Source: Pararoseomonas sp. SCSIO 73927
GTDB taxonomy: Bacteria; Pseudomonadota; Alphaproteobacteria; Acetobacterales; Acetobacteraceae
Assembly (NCBI RefSeq): GCF_037040815.1
Contig: NZ_CP146232.1
Span: forward strand, 2,784,501 to 2,848,500
DNA: 64,000 nucleotides
Direction: 5' to 3'
The notes beneath the pieces were generated by a model. That model made no database searches. It was given only the letters and a program-made list of their open reading frames with translations, and was not told the DNA's origin. Made by a program: the position numbers and the translations under genes. Below, piece after piece: positions 1 through 8,912 of the stretch; within the stretch, counting starts at the first letter, position 1, and the number at the start of each line of letters is the position of its first letter.

Positions 1-660
1 CTGCGGGCGGCGAACGGCCCGGCCTCGCTGGAGCCGCGCGACGGTGCAACCTATCTGAATGCGGCGGAGCCGAACCTCCTCTACTGGTTCCGCGGCCCGC
101 GGCACTGGGACACGGCGCTGGACGTCTCGGCCTTCAAGGTCATCGCCCACTCCCGCGATCCCCGGGACCTGGCGTGCAACCAGTACTGGTGGGCCCTGCA
201 GCACCCCAACACGCACGACGCGCCGGAGGTGGCGGAAGCCAAGCGCCGCAAGGTGGAGGAGGAGGGGATCGATCGCTACGTGATGGGCCGCAACAACGTG
301 GGCAGCTACAACATGCTGCGCGGGCTGTCGGACGGGCCCAACGGCGATCAGGTCACCTGGACCTCCTACAACCAGCTCTGCTGCGCCTTCGACTACATGA
401 TGGACAATCTCTGCCAAGCCTTCGGGCGCGCGCCGTCGGAGGTGGCGGAGGCCCTGCGGATGGAGCGGCCGGAGAACCTGTTCAACAACCCGGACTGGGT
501 GAAGGTGGGCGGCACCTGGAAGGGATCGGACGTGATGCCCGGCCGCTTCCGCCACGACCTGAAGCCGGAGACGGCGCAGGCGCTGACGGCGAAGCTGGCG
601 CCGGAGCTGACGTTCTGCGCGCGGCGCGACGCGCCCTTCATGGGGCACCACTATCTCTGA
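1..660 (+). CDS. Sulfotransferase-family protein, C-terminal part
   Basis: The reading frame is open from base 1 and ends at TGA 658-660, so the start lies outside the window and about 219 residues are visible. Around bases 136-190 the stretch AHSRDPRDLACNQYWW matches the region of PAPS-dependent sulfotransferases that binds the 3'-phosphate of PAPS (R-D-P-R-D), and the rest of the protein fits the C-terminal half of that fold. Family members move sulfate from PAPS to sugars or other hydroxyl groups. The neighbours downstream are surface-glycan genes, so sulfation of a polysaccharide or glycolipid is a reasonable inference; the acceptor cannot be read. The family call is fairly firm, the substrate open. 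Confidence 0.65.
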   Translation: MRAANGPASLEPRDGATYLNAAEPNLLYWFRGPRHWDTALDVSAFKVIAHSRDPRDLACNQYWWALQHPNTHDAPEVAEAKRRKVEEEGIDRYVMGRNNVGSYNMLRGLSDGPNGDQVTWTSYNQLCCAFDYMMDNLCQAFGRAPSEVAEALRMERPENLFNNPDWVKVGGTWKGSDVMPGRFRHDLKPETAQALTAKLAPELTFCARRDAPFMGHHYL

Positions 661-710
661 CCCGCGCGGGTCGGGATGAGAGAGGAGGCTGGCCCCAGGG
701 GCCGGGACGG

Positions 711-1682
711 ATGATGGCTCAGCGACCCGACGAACTACCCGATGAGCGTCCCGGGCGCGCCGCGGGCGAGCCGCGGCGGATCGCCGTTCTCCTCCGCTCC
801 CACCTGAAGGGATCGGCCAAGGCGATGGAGCTGGCGGCCCAGCTCTCCGCCGTGCCGGAGTGGGACGTGTACTTCGCCGCGGACGAGACGAACGGAGAGC
901 TGGACGTCTCGCCCTACCGCAAGGTGCCGCACTCCGTGGACGCCTGCCGCGCCATCGGCCTCCTCATGGACCGGCCGCGCGCCATGGCCTACCTCGGCGA
1001 CTACCCGTTCTACGCCACCTTCCCCGCGATCCCCGACTACGACTTCTACCTGATGATCGAGTACGACGTGGGGCTTGCGGAGAAGGGGGGCGACTACTTC
1101 CACCGGCTGGCGGCGGCGCTGCGCTCCCCGGAGATGGCCGACCTCGACCTCGTCGGGACGAACCACCGCCGCCTGGCGCCGGGCCGCGACCCGCGGCCGC
1201 ACCGCTTCGCGCAGGCCTGGAAGAGCATCTTCCCGATCATCGGCCTCTCGCGCCGTGCGATCAGGCACCTCTACGCGGAGCGGCTGCGCGAGGTGACGCA
1301 GCCGCCGCTGAGCGACGGGTCGCAGAACGTCTACTGCGAGTACTTCGTCCCCTCCGCCATGGAGGCGGCGGGCCGCTTCCGCTGCCTGCCGCTGAACGAG
1401 GTGGTGCCGGGCAGCGTGGACAAGGTCTCCTTCAACACGCGGGAGAGCCGCGTGCTCCACCACGAGGGGCGGCTGCCCATCGCCTCCGCGCTGCTGCACC
1501 CCGTGCTCGACTTCCCGCAATACGCCCGCAAGACCGCGCACATCGCGATCAAGACCGGGCGCATCCCCGCCTTCCGCGAGGACCTCGACTATTTCCGGCG
1601 CTATGGCTACGACGCCGCCGTGCTGGCGGAGACCGAGGCCAGGCTGGACCAAGCCGAGGCGCGGGCGACGAAGGCCGCCTGA
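711..1682 (+). CDS. Unknown protein, possibly GT-A-type glycosyltransferase
   Basis: This is a soluble protein of about 323 residues with no signal peptide or membrane segment. I do not recognise the family with certainty. The stretch DYDFYLMIEYDV near residue 105 resembles acidic motifs (D-x-D-like) of GT-A glycosyltransferases that hold a metal and a nucleotide sugar, and the alternating alpha/beta pattern would fit. Two adjacent ATG codons (711 and 714) could start it; a purine-rich stretch GAGAGGAGG lies about 20 bases upstream. It sits 50 bases after the sulfotransferase and 40 bases before glf, all on one strand, so they are probably one transcript for a surface glycan. The glycosyltransferase idea is inference only. 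Confidence 0.6.
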   Translation: MMAQRPDELPDERPGRAAGEPRRIAVLLRSHLKGSAKAMELAAQLSAVPEWDVYFAADETNGELDVSPYRKVPHSVDACRAIGLLMDRPRAMAYLGDYPFYATFPAIPDYDFYLMIEYDVGLAEKGGDYFHRLAAALRSPEMADLDLVGTNHRRLAPGRDPRPHRFAQAWKSIFPIIGLSRRAIRHLYAERLREVTQPPLSDGSQNVYCEYFVPSAMEAAGRFRCLPLNEVVPGSVDKVSFNTRESRVLHHEGRLPIASALLHPVLDFPQYARKTAHIAIKTGRIPAFREDLDYFRRYGYDAAVLAETEARLDQAEARATKAA

Positions 1683-1722
1683 GGCGGCCCGCGCCCGATC
1701 CGGCATCAAGGAGACAGAGACA

Positions 1723-2865
1723 ATGGCGGCAGAGACCGCGCTGATCGTGGGCGCCGGCTTCGCCGGTGCCGTCTACGGGCGCACCCTGGCGGAGGCGGGC
1801 TGGACGGTTCGCGTGATCGACCGCCGGACGCACATCGCCGGCAACGCCTATGACGAAGTGGATGGCAACGGCATGCGGGTGCACCGCTACGGCCCCCACC
1901 TGTTCCACACGAACAACGACGCCGTGGTGGAGTGGATCCGGCAGTTTGGGGAGTTCGTGCCCTACGAGCACCGGGTGCGCGCCCTGCTGCCGGACGGGCG
2001 GCTGGTGCCGCTGCCCGTGAACGCGGAGACGGTGGAGGCCGTGCTGCACCGCGACCTGCCGGACGAGGCGGCGATGCAGGCGGCCCTGGCCGAGGCGGCG
2101 CTGCCGATCGAGAACCCGCAGAACGCGGCGGAGCACCTCAACTCCAAGATCGGGCGCGAGCTGACCGACCTCTTCTTCCGCCCCTACACGAAGAAGATGT
2201 GGGGGCTGGACCTGGAGGAGATGGACGCCTCCGTCGTGAAGCGCATCCCCCTGCGGACGGACCGCGAGGACCGCTACTTCCCCGGCGACCGGCACCAGAT
2301 CATGCCGCGCGACGGCTACACCGCGATCTTCCGCTCCATCTTCGACCACCCGAACATCCGCGTGGAGACCGGCGTCTCCTACGAGAAGGGGATGGAGGAC
2401 GCGTACACCCACTGCTTCAACAGCATGGCGATCGACGAGTACTTCGACCGCTCCCTGGGCGAGCTTCCCTACCGGTCCATCCGCTTCCACAACCGCACGG
2501 TGGAGGGCGAGCCGCCCGCCGGCATGAACTGGACCGTCACGAACTACACGGACACCGGCCCCTTCACCCGCGAGACGCACTGGGACCTGCTGCCCCACCA
2601 CCGCGCGGAGAGCACCGGCCGCCGCACCGTGACGGTGGAGGAGCCTTGCGACTACCGCGACAACAACGAGGAGCGGTACTACCCCGTCAAGACCTCGGAC
2701 GGGCGCTACCAGGAGAAGTACAAGGAGTACGCGGCCCTGGCGGCGAAGCTGGAGCGGATGAGCTTCATCGGCCGCTGCGGCACCTACCAGTACCTGGACA
2801 TGGATCAGGTCATCAACCAGTCGCTGATGGGTGTGCGGCGCTTCCTGGCGGAGCGCCAGGGCTGA
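1723..2865 (+). CDS. glf: UDP-galactopyranose mutase
   Basis: A flavoenzyme of 380 residues, the usual length of the family, that interconverts UDP-galactopyranose and UDP-galactofuranose in the cytoplasm and so supplies galactofuranose for surface glycans. The N-terminus carries the FAD-binding Rossmann motif (VGAGFAGAV, residues 8-16), followed by RYGPHLFHT, typical of bacterial Glf, and further family blocks such as the region around residue 160 (FFRPYTKKMW). The start at ATG 1723 is set by AAGGAG at 1708-1713, nine bases upstream; a longer open frame reaches back into the preceding gene but has no such signal. A strong hairpin follows at 2874-2922. The family assignment is secure. Confidence 0.95.
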   Translation: MAAETALIVGAGFAGAVYGRTLAEAGWTVRVIDRRTHIAGNAYDEVDGNGMRVHRYGPHLFHTNNDAVVEWIRQFGEFVPYEHRVRALLPDGRLVPLPVNAETVEAVLHRDLPDEAAMQAALAEAALPIENPQNAAEHLNSKIGRELTDLFFRPYTKKMWGLDLEEMDASVVKRIPLRTDREDRYFPGDRHQIMPRDGYTAIFRSIFDHPNIRVETGVSYEKGMEDAYTHCFNSMAIDEYFDRSLGELPYRSIRFHNRTVEGEPPAGMNWTVTNYTDTGPFTRETHWDLLPHHRAESTGRRTVTVEEPCDYRDNNEERYYPVKTSDGRYQEKYKEYAALAAKLERMSFIGRCGTYQYLDMDQVINQSLMGVRRFLAERQG

Positions 2866-2873
2866 GGGCGCAA

Positions 2874-2922
2874 GGGGCCGGCCGGACCTGCTCTTGCGGT
2901 TCCAGGCCGTCCGGCCGGCCCC
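2874..2922 (+). terminator. Long hairpin terminator after glf
   Basis: A perfect 14-base inverted repeat: GGGGCCGGCCGGAC at 2874-2887 and its complement at 2909-2922, with a 21-base loop. It starts nine bases after the glf stop codon. There is no T-run, so a purely intrinsic mechanism is uncertain, but the stem is very stable and the place is right for a 3' end. Confidence 0.65.
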
Positions 2923-3002
2923 TGGCGAAGATTAAACAACCTAAAGTTGTGCCGTTCGATGGGCGGTTGTTAGGCTCAGGCTCCGGAACAGGGAGGCTGG
3001 GC

Positions 3003-3701
3003 ATGGTGGCCGACAACGCACCGACGGCGGTCGATCCGGCGGCCGAGCTGGAAGCGCTGCTCGCGCCGATCTATCGCAGGCGGGGCGACTTCGACCTGGA
3101 CCGCCTCGCGGCATTCGCTGCCGGCCTGGACTCGGCGAACTACGCAACCTCCCACATGGCCGATGCGAAGCGCTGCCGGAGCAAGCGGGCCCTCCTCAAC
3201 GAGGCCGCGGCAAAGGCGACCCTGCCCGGCCTGGTCCTGGAATTCGGGGTCTTCTCGGGACGGTCCATCAACCACATCGCCGAGCTCTTCCCCGGCCCGG
3301 TCTACGGCTTCGACAGCTTCGAGGGCCTGCCGGAGAACTGGGGGCGGTTCCGCAAGGGACATTTCGCGACCGCCCTGCCAGCCGTGGCGGAGAACGTCGA
3401 GCTCGTCGTGGGATGGTTCAACGAGACGCTGCCGGGCTTCCTGCGGGAGCACCCCGGCGACATCCGGCTGCTCCATGTCGACTGCGACCTCTACTCCTCC
3501 ACGAGGACGATCTTCGATGAGTGCCGTGACCGCATCCGGGCGGGCACCGTGATCGTCTTCGACGAGTACTTCAACTACCCGGGTTGGCGCGATCACGAGT
3601 TTAGGGCGTTCCAGGAGTTCGTCGCCGAGGCCGGCCTGAACTACGAGTATTTCGGCCTGACCCCGCAGGGGCAGCAGGTCGGCGCCGTGATCACCGGCTA
3701 A
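3003..3701 (+). CDS. TylF/MycF-type SAM-dependent O-methyltransferase
   Basis: A protein of 232 residues. The central region reads GLVLEFGVFSGRSIN (SAM motif I of the TylF group, which has E-F-G-V-x-x-G), then PVYGFDSFEGLPE and, near residue 160, LLHVDCDLYSST, which contains the acidic metal-binding residues of this family. Such enzymes methylate a sugar hydroxyl in antibiotics or surface glycans. The start ATG 3003 has GGGAGG at 2991-2996. The gene is separated from glf by a terminator, and a small inverted repeat ACAAC-CTAAA-GTTGT (2936-2950) lies in the less GC-rich stretch before it, so it probably has its own promoter. Next to glf, methylation of a surface sugar is the likely role; the acceptor is unknown. 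Confidence 0.85.
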   Translation: MVADNAPTAVDPAAELEALLAPIYRRRGDFDLDRLAAFAAGLDSANYATSHMADAKRCRSKRALLNEAAAKATLPGLVLEFGVFSGRSINHIAELFPGPVYGFDSFEGLPENWGRFRKGHFATALPAVAENVELVVGWFNETLPGFLREHPGDIRLLHVDCDLYSSTRTIFDECRDRIRAGTVIVFDEYFNYPGWRDHEFRAFQEFVAEAGLNYEYFGLTPQGQQVGAVITG

Positions 3702-3702
3702 G

Positions 3703-3753
3703 CGCCCCGCGGCGGCCGGCGCCCCCCCCCCCCGCACCGCGCTGCGCGGGGCG
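3703..3753 (+). terminator. Hairpin with poly-C loop after the methyltransferase
   Basis: CGCCCCGCG at 3703-3711 pairs with CGCGGGGCG at 3745-3753, directly after the stop codon at 3699-3701 and followed by TTT. The loop contains a run of twelve C (3722-3733). This is a likely 3' end of the TylF-type gene. Confidence 0.55.
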
Positions 3754-3901
3754 TTTGCTCGCCGCGTTACCCCGATGCTCCTGCCGATCCCGCATCCGGT
3801 GCTTGAACCGCCCCATCCTCTCCCCCACGAATAGGGTGGGGGCGATGGGCCGTGCCTGGCCCCGTACCGCAGAACGGGAAGAGCGCTTGTCCGCCCCAGA
3901 C

Positions 3902-5242
3902 ATGCTGTCCGCCGTCAACCGCTTCGGCCTCGGCGCCGCGCCCGGCGAGCTCGCCCGCGCGCGGCCCGATCCCCGCGGCTACGTCGCCGCCCAGATCGCC
4001 ACCGCCCCCGCGCCGCCCGCACTGCCGGAGACGGTCCCCGCCGATACCGCCGCCGGCCTTTTCCTGCTGACCGAGCGACGGCGGATCCTCAACGAGCGCA
4101 ACGCCCTCGTGCGGCGCGGCGAGCCCGATCCCGGCACCCCTTTTACCCGCCCGGGCGCCGTCGCCGCGCAGGAGCTGGCGCTGCTTCTCTCCACCGCCGC
4201 CGAGACGCGGGCGCCGCTGGCGGAGCGACTGGCCCTGCACTGGTCGGACCATTTCACGACCTCGGGCGGGTTCACCGGCTTCCTCGCCGGCAGCATGGAG
4301 CGCGAGGCCATCCGGCCGCACATGCTCGGGAACTTCCGGGACATGCTGGTCGGGGTCACGCTGCACCCGGCGATGCTCTTCTACCTCGACAACCGGAACT
4401 CGGTGGGACCGAACTCGGCCCTCAACCGGGCCTCCCGGCGACCGCGCGGCCTGAACGAGAATCTCGGGCGCGAGGTGCTGGAGCTGCACACGCTCGGCGT
4501 GGACGGCGGCTACACGCAGGAGGACGTGATCGCCCTCGCCAGGATCCTCACGGGCTGGAGTATCGACCTGGGCGAGCCGCCGAGGCGCCCGGAGCGGGTG
4601 GGCTTCTTCCCGGATCGCCACGAGCCCGGCCCGAAGACCCTCCTCGGCAAGACCTACGAGACGGACGGCCCTGGCCAGATCGTCGCCGCCCTCTCGGACC
4701 TGGCCCGCCATCCGGCCACGGCCCGGCACGTCACGCGCCGCTTGGTCCGCCATTTCGTCGGAGAAGGGCTTCCGGCCCTGGAGGCGCGGATGGCCGAGGT
4801 GTACCGGCGCACGGACGGCGATCTCCGCGCCGTCACCCGCGCCCTCGTCTCGGACGACGAGGCCTGGGGCCCGCCGCGCAAGGTGCGGCCGCCGGTTGAG
4901 CTGCTCCTCGCCGCCGCACGCCTCTTCGGCGGCCTGCCGCGCCAGCCCGACCCCGGCCGCGCCCTTCAGGCGATGGGGCAGCCCTTCTGGGGGGCGCCGG
5001 CCCCGAAGGGATGGCCGGCGGAGAACGATGCCTGGGCCGCGCCGGACGCGATCAAGACCCGGCTGGACTGGGCCTCGGAGCTCTCCGCCCGCCTGCCGCC
5101 GGGCACCGATGCCCGCGCCGTCCTCGAGACCGCTCTCGGGTCCGCCGCCAGCGCGGAGACCCGGCGGGCGGTGGAGCGGGCGGCGGATGGCCGGCAGGCC
5201 ATCACGCTCCTGCTGCTCTCACCGGAATTCCAGCGCCGCTGA
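3902..5242 (+). CDS. DUF1800 family protein
   Basis: About 446 residues. The block NENLGREVLELHTLGVDGGY in the middle, followed by T-Q-E-D-V, is the hallmark of the DUF1800 family (PF08811), as is the N-terminal NRFGLGAAPGE. The family is widespread in bacteria and has no settled function; it is often found beside a DUF1501 gene, which is missing here. The start is uncertain: ATG 3902 fits the family N-terminus, TTG 3887 has GGAAG just upstream, and ATG 3845 would add 19 residues that look like non-coding sequence. No signal peptide is evident from the chosen start. The gene ends convergently with kpsD, with a terminator in between. It has no obvious link to the capsule genes. Confidence 0.85.
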   Translation: MLSAVNRFGLGAAPGELARARPDPRGYVAAQIATAPAPPALPETVPADTAAGLFLLTERRRILNERNALVRRGEPDPGTPFTRPGAVAAQELALLLSTAAETRAPLAERLALHWSDHFTTSGGFTGFLAGSMEREAIRPHMLGNFRDMLVGVTLHPAMLFYLDNRNSVGPNSALNRASRRPRGLNENLGREVLELHTLGVDGGYTQEDVIALARILTGWSIDLGEPPRRPERVGFFPDRHEPGPKTLLGKTYETDGPGQIVAALSDLARHPATARHVTRRLVRHFVGEGLPALEARMAEVYRRTDGDLRAVTRALVSDDEAWGPPRKVRPPVELLLAAARLFGGLPRQPDPGRALQAMGQPFWGAPAPKGWPAENDAWAAPDAIKTRLDWASELSARLPPGTDARAVLETALGSAASAETRRAVERAADGRQAITLLLLSPEFQRR

Positions 5243-5296
5243 TCGGCCCGGGCCGGGTTGTCGGCCGCCATACCGCACGGCAACCGCCCTAGACGG

Positions 5297-5321
5297 AAAA
5301 GGGGGGAGAGCCTCTCCCCCC
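5297..5321 (-). terminator. Intrinsic terminator of the kpsE-kpsD transcript
   Basis: GGGGGGAG (5301-5308) and CTCCCCCC (5314-5321) form a hairpin; read on the minus strand it is followed by four T (AAAA at 5297-5300 on the plus strand). It lies 26 bases beyond the kpsD stop and is the clearest rho-independent terminator in the window. Confidence 0.75.
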
Positions 5322-5347
5322 TCCCGACCAGCAGAGCGACGGCGGCC

Positions 5348-7108
5348 CTACCGGAAGACCCGCGCCGAGAGCGCCGTCTGGTAGATCAGCTGCAGCACGT
5401 CTCGCGCGATCTGGAAGGCCTTCGGGTCCAGGCGCGGCAGGGCGATCAGCTCGTCGCCCGGGCGTGGCCCCACCTGCGGGTCCAGCACCAGCTCGCCGCT
5501 CGGGCGGCGGATCATGATGTTGGAGAGATTGCCGCGCTGGGTGAAGCCGCCGGCCTGGCCGACATAGTCTTCCACCGTCAGGTTGGGGCGCCACAGGATC
5601 GCCTGGGGCGCCGTCACCTCGCCGGCCACCAGCACCACCTCGCTGCGCTCGGGGATGACGACGGTGTCGCCGTCCATCAGCCGGGTGTCGGAGCAGCGGC
5701 CGGAGCCGTCGGAGACGACGAGCCGCCCCTCCGGCTGGATGCGCCGCGCGCGGGAGATGTACTGGGTGACCAGCCCGGCCTCCGCCGTGCGGATCTCCGC
5801 CACGCCCGTCGTGACGGAGGTGGCGGTGAAGAGCTGCCGCTCCAGCCGGTCCAGCGTCTCGTCGATGGTGCGCTTCTGCTGGGAAGCGACGCTCGGGCGC
5901 AGGAGGAAGACGGAGGCGGTGTCCGCCATCGTCGGGTTCACCGCCACGTGGTCCAGCAGCTGGCACAGCCCGATGTCGCGGTCCGCGATGAGGACGGAGG
6001 GGCCGATGCGGCTGCCCTCGATGCTGACGCGGATGGTCTGCGGCGGCGCGTCGGTGATGAAGCTCACCACGTCCTGGTCCAGCAGGGGGATGCGGCGCAG
6101 CTCCGTCACGGTGGTGTAGCGGGACCAGGGCGCGCCGTTGCGGGTACCGCGCACCACCACGTTCGTGGCGGCGGGCAGCGGGGCGGAGAGCTGGATCAGC
6201 TCCTCGCCCTGCATGGCGCGGCCGGGTACCTCGAAGAGGTAGTTGTTGCGCACCGCGCCGTCGACGCTGACGAGCGCGCCCTGCTTGTTGACGACGATGG
6301 TGTCGCCTTCCTGGAACAGGAAGCGGGTGAGGCGGCCGGCGAGCAGGAAGGGGTAGAGGTCCACGGTCTGCACCGTGCGGCCGCCGCGCTGGATCTCGAT
6401 GTTGCGGAAGGACCCGCGGGCGGGGTCCACGCCGCCGGCGCGCAGCAGGTAGTCCAGCACGCTCTCCATCCCCGTGCCGACCTGCCGGCCGGGGCTCCGC
6501 ACGTAGCCGGTGACGAAGACGCCGATGCGGTTCACCCCCAGCAGCACGGCGTAGACCTGCACCTGCTGGGTGTAGATCCGCCGCACCTCGGTCTCGACCA
6601 CCCGCTGCAGGTCGCCCGCGCGGGTGCCGGCGATCCGGATCGGGCCGATGGAGGGCAGGAAGAGGTTGCCGTCGGCGTCCACCTGCCCGATCGCCTCGGA
6701 TTCCACCGCACCCCAGACGCGGACGGAAACGCGGTCCCCGATGCCGATGACGTAGTTGGGGTTGGGCGTGTCGGCCGCCGCCGGGGCGCCGCGGGCGAAG
6801 AGGGCCGCGCCGAAGACGGCGGTGGCCGGCCCGGGGGCGCGCTGCGGCTCGCCCAGGGGCCCGGCCACCACCGCGCCGCCCTCGGCCGCCGTCGTCGTGC
6901 CCTGGCGGGCGGTGAAGTTCGTGTCCGGCAGCAGCGTGTTCGCCTGCACGGGCGCGGCCTGGGCCAGCACGGGCCCCAGGCGGCCGGGGACGGGCTGCTG
7001 CAGGGGCCCGCCCGGGGACTGCGCCGGCGCGGCGCCGGAGAACAGGCCGAGCAGGGCCAGGGCGAGGACGCACCCGCGCATGGCGCGGTGTTCAGGCTGC
7101 ATGTTCAC
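5348..7108 (-). CDS. kpsD: Capsule export outer-membrane/periplasmic protein KpsD-like
   Basis: A protein of up to 586 residues with an N-terminal signal peptide (hydrophobic LALALLGLFSGAAPAQ). After a low-complexity linker comes a polysaccharide export domain starting near residue 110 (NYVIGIGDRVSVRVWG), then repeated SLBB-type beta-grasp segments (for example VFVTGYVRSPGR and VVLVAGEVTAPQAI). This is the layout of KpsD, the secreted partner that, with KpsE, carries group 2 capsule across the periplasm and outer membrane. The gene overlaps the end of kpsE by 17 bases if it starts at GTG 7108; ATG 7102 and ATG 7081 are alternatives, the last giving the most compact signal peptide. kpsT, kpsE and kpsD form one run on the minus strand ending at a terminator. 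Confidence 0.88.
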   Translation of the reverse strand: MNMQPEHRAMRGCVLALALLGLFSGAAPAQSPGGPLQQPVPGRLGPVLAQAAPVQANTLLPDTNFTARQGTTTAAEGGAVVAGPLGEPQRAPGPATAVFGAALFARGAPAAADTPNPNYVIGIGDRVSVRVWGAVESEAIGQVDADGNLFLPSIGPIRIAGTRAGDLQRVVETEVRRIYTQQVQVYAVLLGVNRIGVFVTGYVRSPGRQVGTGMESVLDYLLRAGGVDPARGSFRNIEIQRGGRTVQTVDLYPFLLAGRLTRFLFQEGDTIVVNKQGALVSVDGAVRNNYLFEVPGRAMQGEELIQLSAPLPAATNVVVRGTRNGAPWSRYTTVTELRRIPLLDQDVVSFITDAPPQTIRVSIEGSRIGPSVLIADRDIGLCQLLDHVAVNPTMADTASVFLLRPSVASQQKRTIDETLDRLERQLFTATSVTTGVAEIRTAEAGLVTQYISRARRIQPEGRLVVSDGSGRCSDTRLMDGDTVVIPERSEVVLVAGEVTAPQAILWRPNLTVEDYVGQAGGFTQRGNLSNIMIRRPSGELVLDPQVGPRPGDELIALPRLDPKAFQIARDVLQLIYQTALSARVFR

Positions 7109-8276
7109 GGAATCCGGCGAGGATCAGGGAGGCGATGCCATAGACCACGCAGAGCACGGCGAAAACGCTGATCACGGCGTAGGCGGCCTTGGGATAGAGG
7201 GCGGTTTCCGCCACATGCGGCTGCGTGATCCGCGCGAGGTAGAGCTGCTGGCGCGCCACGTCGATGCGGGCGGTCTCCAGGCTGCCGACGGCGGAGGCGA
7301 ACTGCTTGTCGGCGAATTCCCGCTCCAGCATCAGCCGCTCGTAGCCGGCCAGCTGGGTGGGGGCGGCCTGGTTGCCCGTGGTCAGACGCTGCCGCTCGTT
7401 GGCGATCTGCCCCTCGAGCGCGGAGATGCGGTTGCGGACCACCGCCACTTGGGGATTGTCCGCCCGCATGAAGCCGCTCTTCTCCCGCAGCTCGGCGCGG
7501 GCCTGGGCGAGGGCGGCCTCCATCTGGGTCACCGTCGTCATGTTGGCGGTCGCCTCGCTGGCCGGGTCGAGGGCGCGGCCCTGCTGGCGGAAGCTGGTCA
7601 CCGCCTCCATGGCGGCGGCCACGCGGCGCTCCGCGATGTCCACCTCCCGCTGGGCGTCCTGCAGCGTGTTGCCGCGCTGCCGCTCGCTCAGCCGGTTCAC
7701 CAGATCCTCCGAGGCGCGGAGCAGCCCCTCGGCCACGGCCTGGGAATCCTCCGCCCGGAAGGTCCGGACATGAAGTGTCACGCTGCTGGACTCGAGGTCG
7801 TACTCCGCCGTGACCATCCGCTTGTAGTAGCGGGTCAGCGCCTCGATGCTGGGGTTCTCACGGAGCTGCGCGACGGCGTCCGCCTCCGGCCGGCGCCAGA
7901 TAGCGATGAGGTCCACGGTCTTCCGCACCTCGCGCACTGCGTCCTCCGAGTTGACGTAGTCGCGCACCGCCATTGCTTCCTCCTGCGCCGGCTTGAAGCC
8001 GGCCCCCCCGAGGGCCGCGCCGAGCGCGCCGATGGAGCCGGGGCTGCCGCTTGCGGAGCCACGGACGAGGAAGCGGGCCTCGCTGACGTACTGCCCGGCC
8101 GCGAAGCCGTAGAAGTAGATGGCGGTGAGGAGGGTCGGCAGGATCACGGCCAGCAGGAAGCCGCGCCACTTCCGCAGCGTCTTGCCCAGGGCGGAGGGGC
8201 GCCGGGCCGGGACGGACACGCCGGCCGTGGCCTGCGGCCCGGCCTCAAAGGCTTTGATAGACGGCGATACCTTCAT
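7092..8276 (-). CDS. kpsE: Capsule export inner-membrane protein KpsE-like
   Basis: A protein of 394 residues of the polysaccharide co-polymerase type. One membrane segment lies near residues 40-62 (LAVILPTLLTAIYFYGFAAG), followed by a large periplasmic part rich in heptad-like, Glu/Arg/Ala-rich helices (coiled coil roughly 170-320), and a second membrane segment near residues 362-388. This is the KpsE topology; it links the KpsMT ABC transporter to KpsD. ATG 8276 is preferred over ATG 8288 because GAGGA lies six bases upstream of it. The start overlaps the end of kpsT by 32 bases, so translation of the two is probably coupled. Confidence 0.88.
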   Translation of the reverse strand: MKVSPSIKAFEAGPQATAGVSVPARRPSALGKTLRKWRGFLLAVILPTLLTAIYFYGFAAGQYVSEARFLVRGSASGSPGSIGALGAALGGAGFKPAQEEAMAVRDYVNSEDAVREVRKTVDLIAIWRRPEADAVAQLRENPSIEALTRYYKRMVTAEYDLESSSVTLHVRTFRAEDSQAVAEGLLRASEDLVNRLSERQRGNTLQDAQREVDIAERRVAAAMEAVTSFRQQGRALDPASEATANMTTVTQMEAALAQARAELREKSGFMRADNPQVAVVRNRISALEGQIANERQRLTTGNQAAPTQLAGYERLMLEREFADKQFASAVGSLETARIDVARQQLYLARITQPHVAETALYPKAAYAVISVFAVLCVVYGIASLILAGFREHAA

Positions 8277-8895
8277 CGATGTCCTCATACAGCTCGAGTA
8301 GGCCGTTCCGGAGCACGACGGCGGTGCGGCAATATTGCCTGATGTGGTCGGCGAAATGCGAGACCATCAGGAGCGAGGCGTTGCCCAGGCGGTCCTCCAG
8401 CATCGTCTGGCACCGCTGGACGAAGCGCTGGTCGCCGGCGGAGATGATCTCGTCCACCAGGTAGCAGTCGAACTTCACGGCGAAGGACAGGCCCATCAGC
8501 AGGCGGCCCATCATGCCGGCGGAGTAGGTCTTCACCGGCTCGTGGAAGTACTGCCCGATCTCGGAGAAGGCCTGCACGAAGTCGAGCGTCTCCTTCACGT
8601 CCTGGCCGTAGATGCGGGCGATGAAGCGGGCATTGTCCGCCCCCGAGAGGCTGGCCTGGAGGCCGAAGCCGGAGCCGAGCGGCCAGGAGACGGACATCTC
8701 CCGCCGCACGCGGCCGATGGTGGGCGATTCCACGCCGGAGATCACCCGCATGAGGGTGGACTTGCCCGCGCCGTTGCGGCCGAGGATGCCCACGGCATCC
8801 CCGCGCTCCACGACGGCGTTGATGCCCTTCAGGATGTCCCGGCGCCCGCCGCGGACAGGGTAGGACTTCCAGACGTTCTCAAGGATCAGGGCCAT
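8245..8895 (-). CDS. kpsT: Capsule ABC transporter ATPase KpsT
   Basis: A 216-residue ATP-binding protein. It has Walker A GRNGAGKST at residues 39-47, an unusual signature loop YSAGMMGRLLMGLSF in place of LSGGQ, typical of KpsT/Wzt-type proteins, and Walker B FDCYLVDEIIS. It powers export of the capsular polymer through KpsM. The length and the signature fit KpsT rather than the longer Wzt proteins with a C-terminal carbohydrate-binding domain. It lies 17 bases after kpsM and overlaps kpsE. Confidence 0.92.
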   Translation of the reverse strand: MALILENVWKSYPVRGGRRDILKGINAVVERGDAVGILGRNGAGKSTLMRVISGVESPTIGRVRREMSVSWPLGSGFGLQASLSGADNARFIARIYGQDVKETLDFVQAFSEIGQYFHEPVKTYSAGMMGRLLMGLSFAVKFDCYLVDEIISAGDQRFVQRCQTMLEDRLGNASLLMVSHFADHIRQYCRTAVVLRNGLLELYEDIDEGIAVYQSL

Positions 8896-8912
8896 GGGTG
8901 GCGCATCCCCGA

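Noticed and set aside
1932..2999. Upstream extension of the TylF-type methyltransferase frame through glf
   Set aside because: It is the out-of-frame shadow of glf; ATG 3003 has a good ribosome site and a terminator lies in between.
5258..7171. A plus-strand open frame of 637 codons opposite kpsD
   Set aside because: Low-complexity shadow; kpsD on the minus strand has a signal peptide and export domains.
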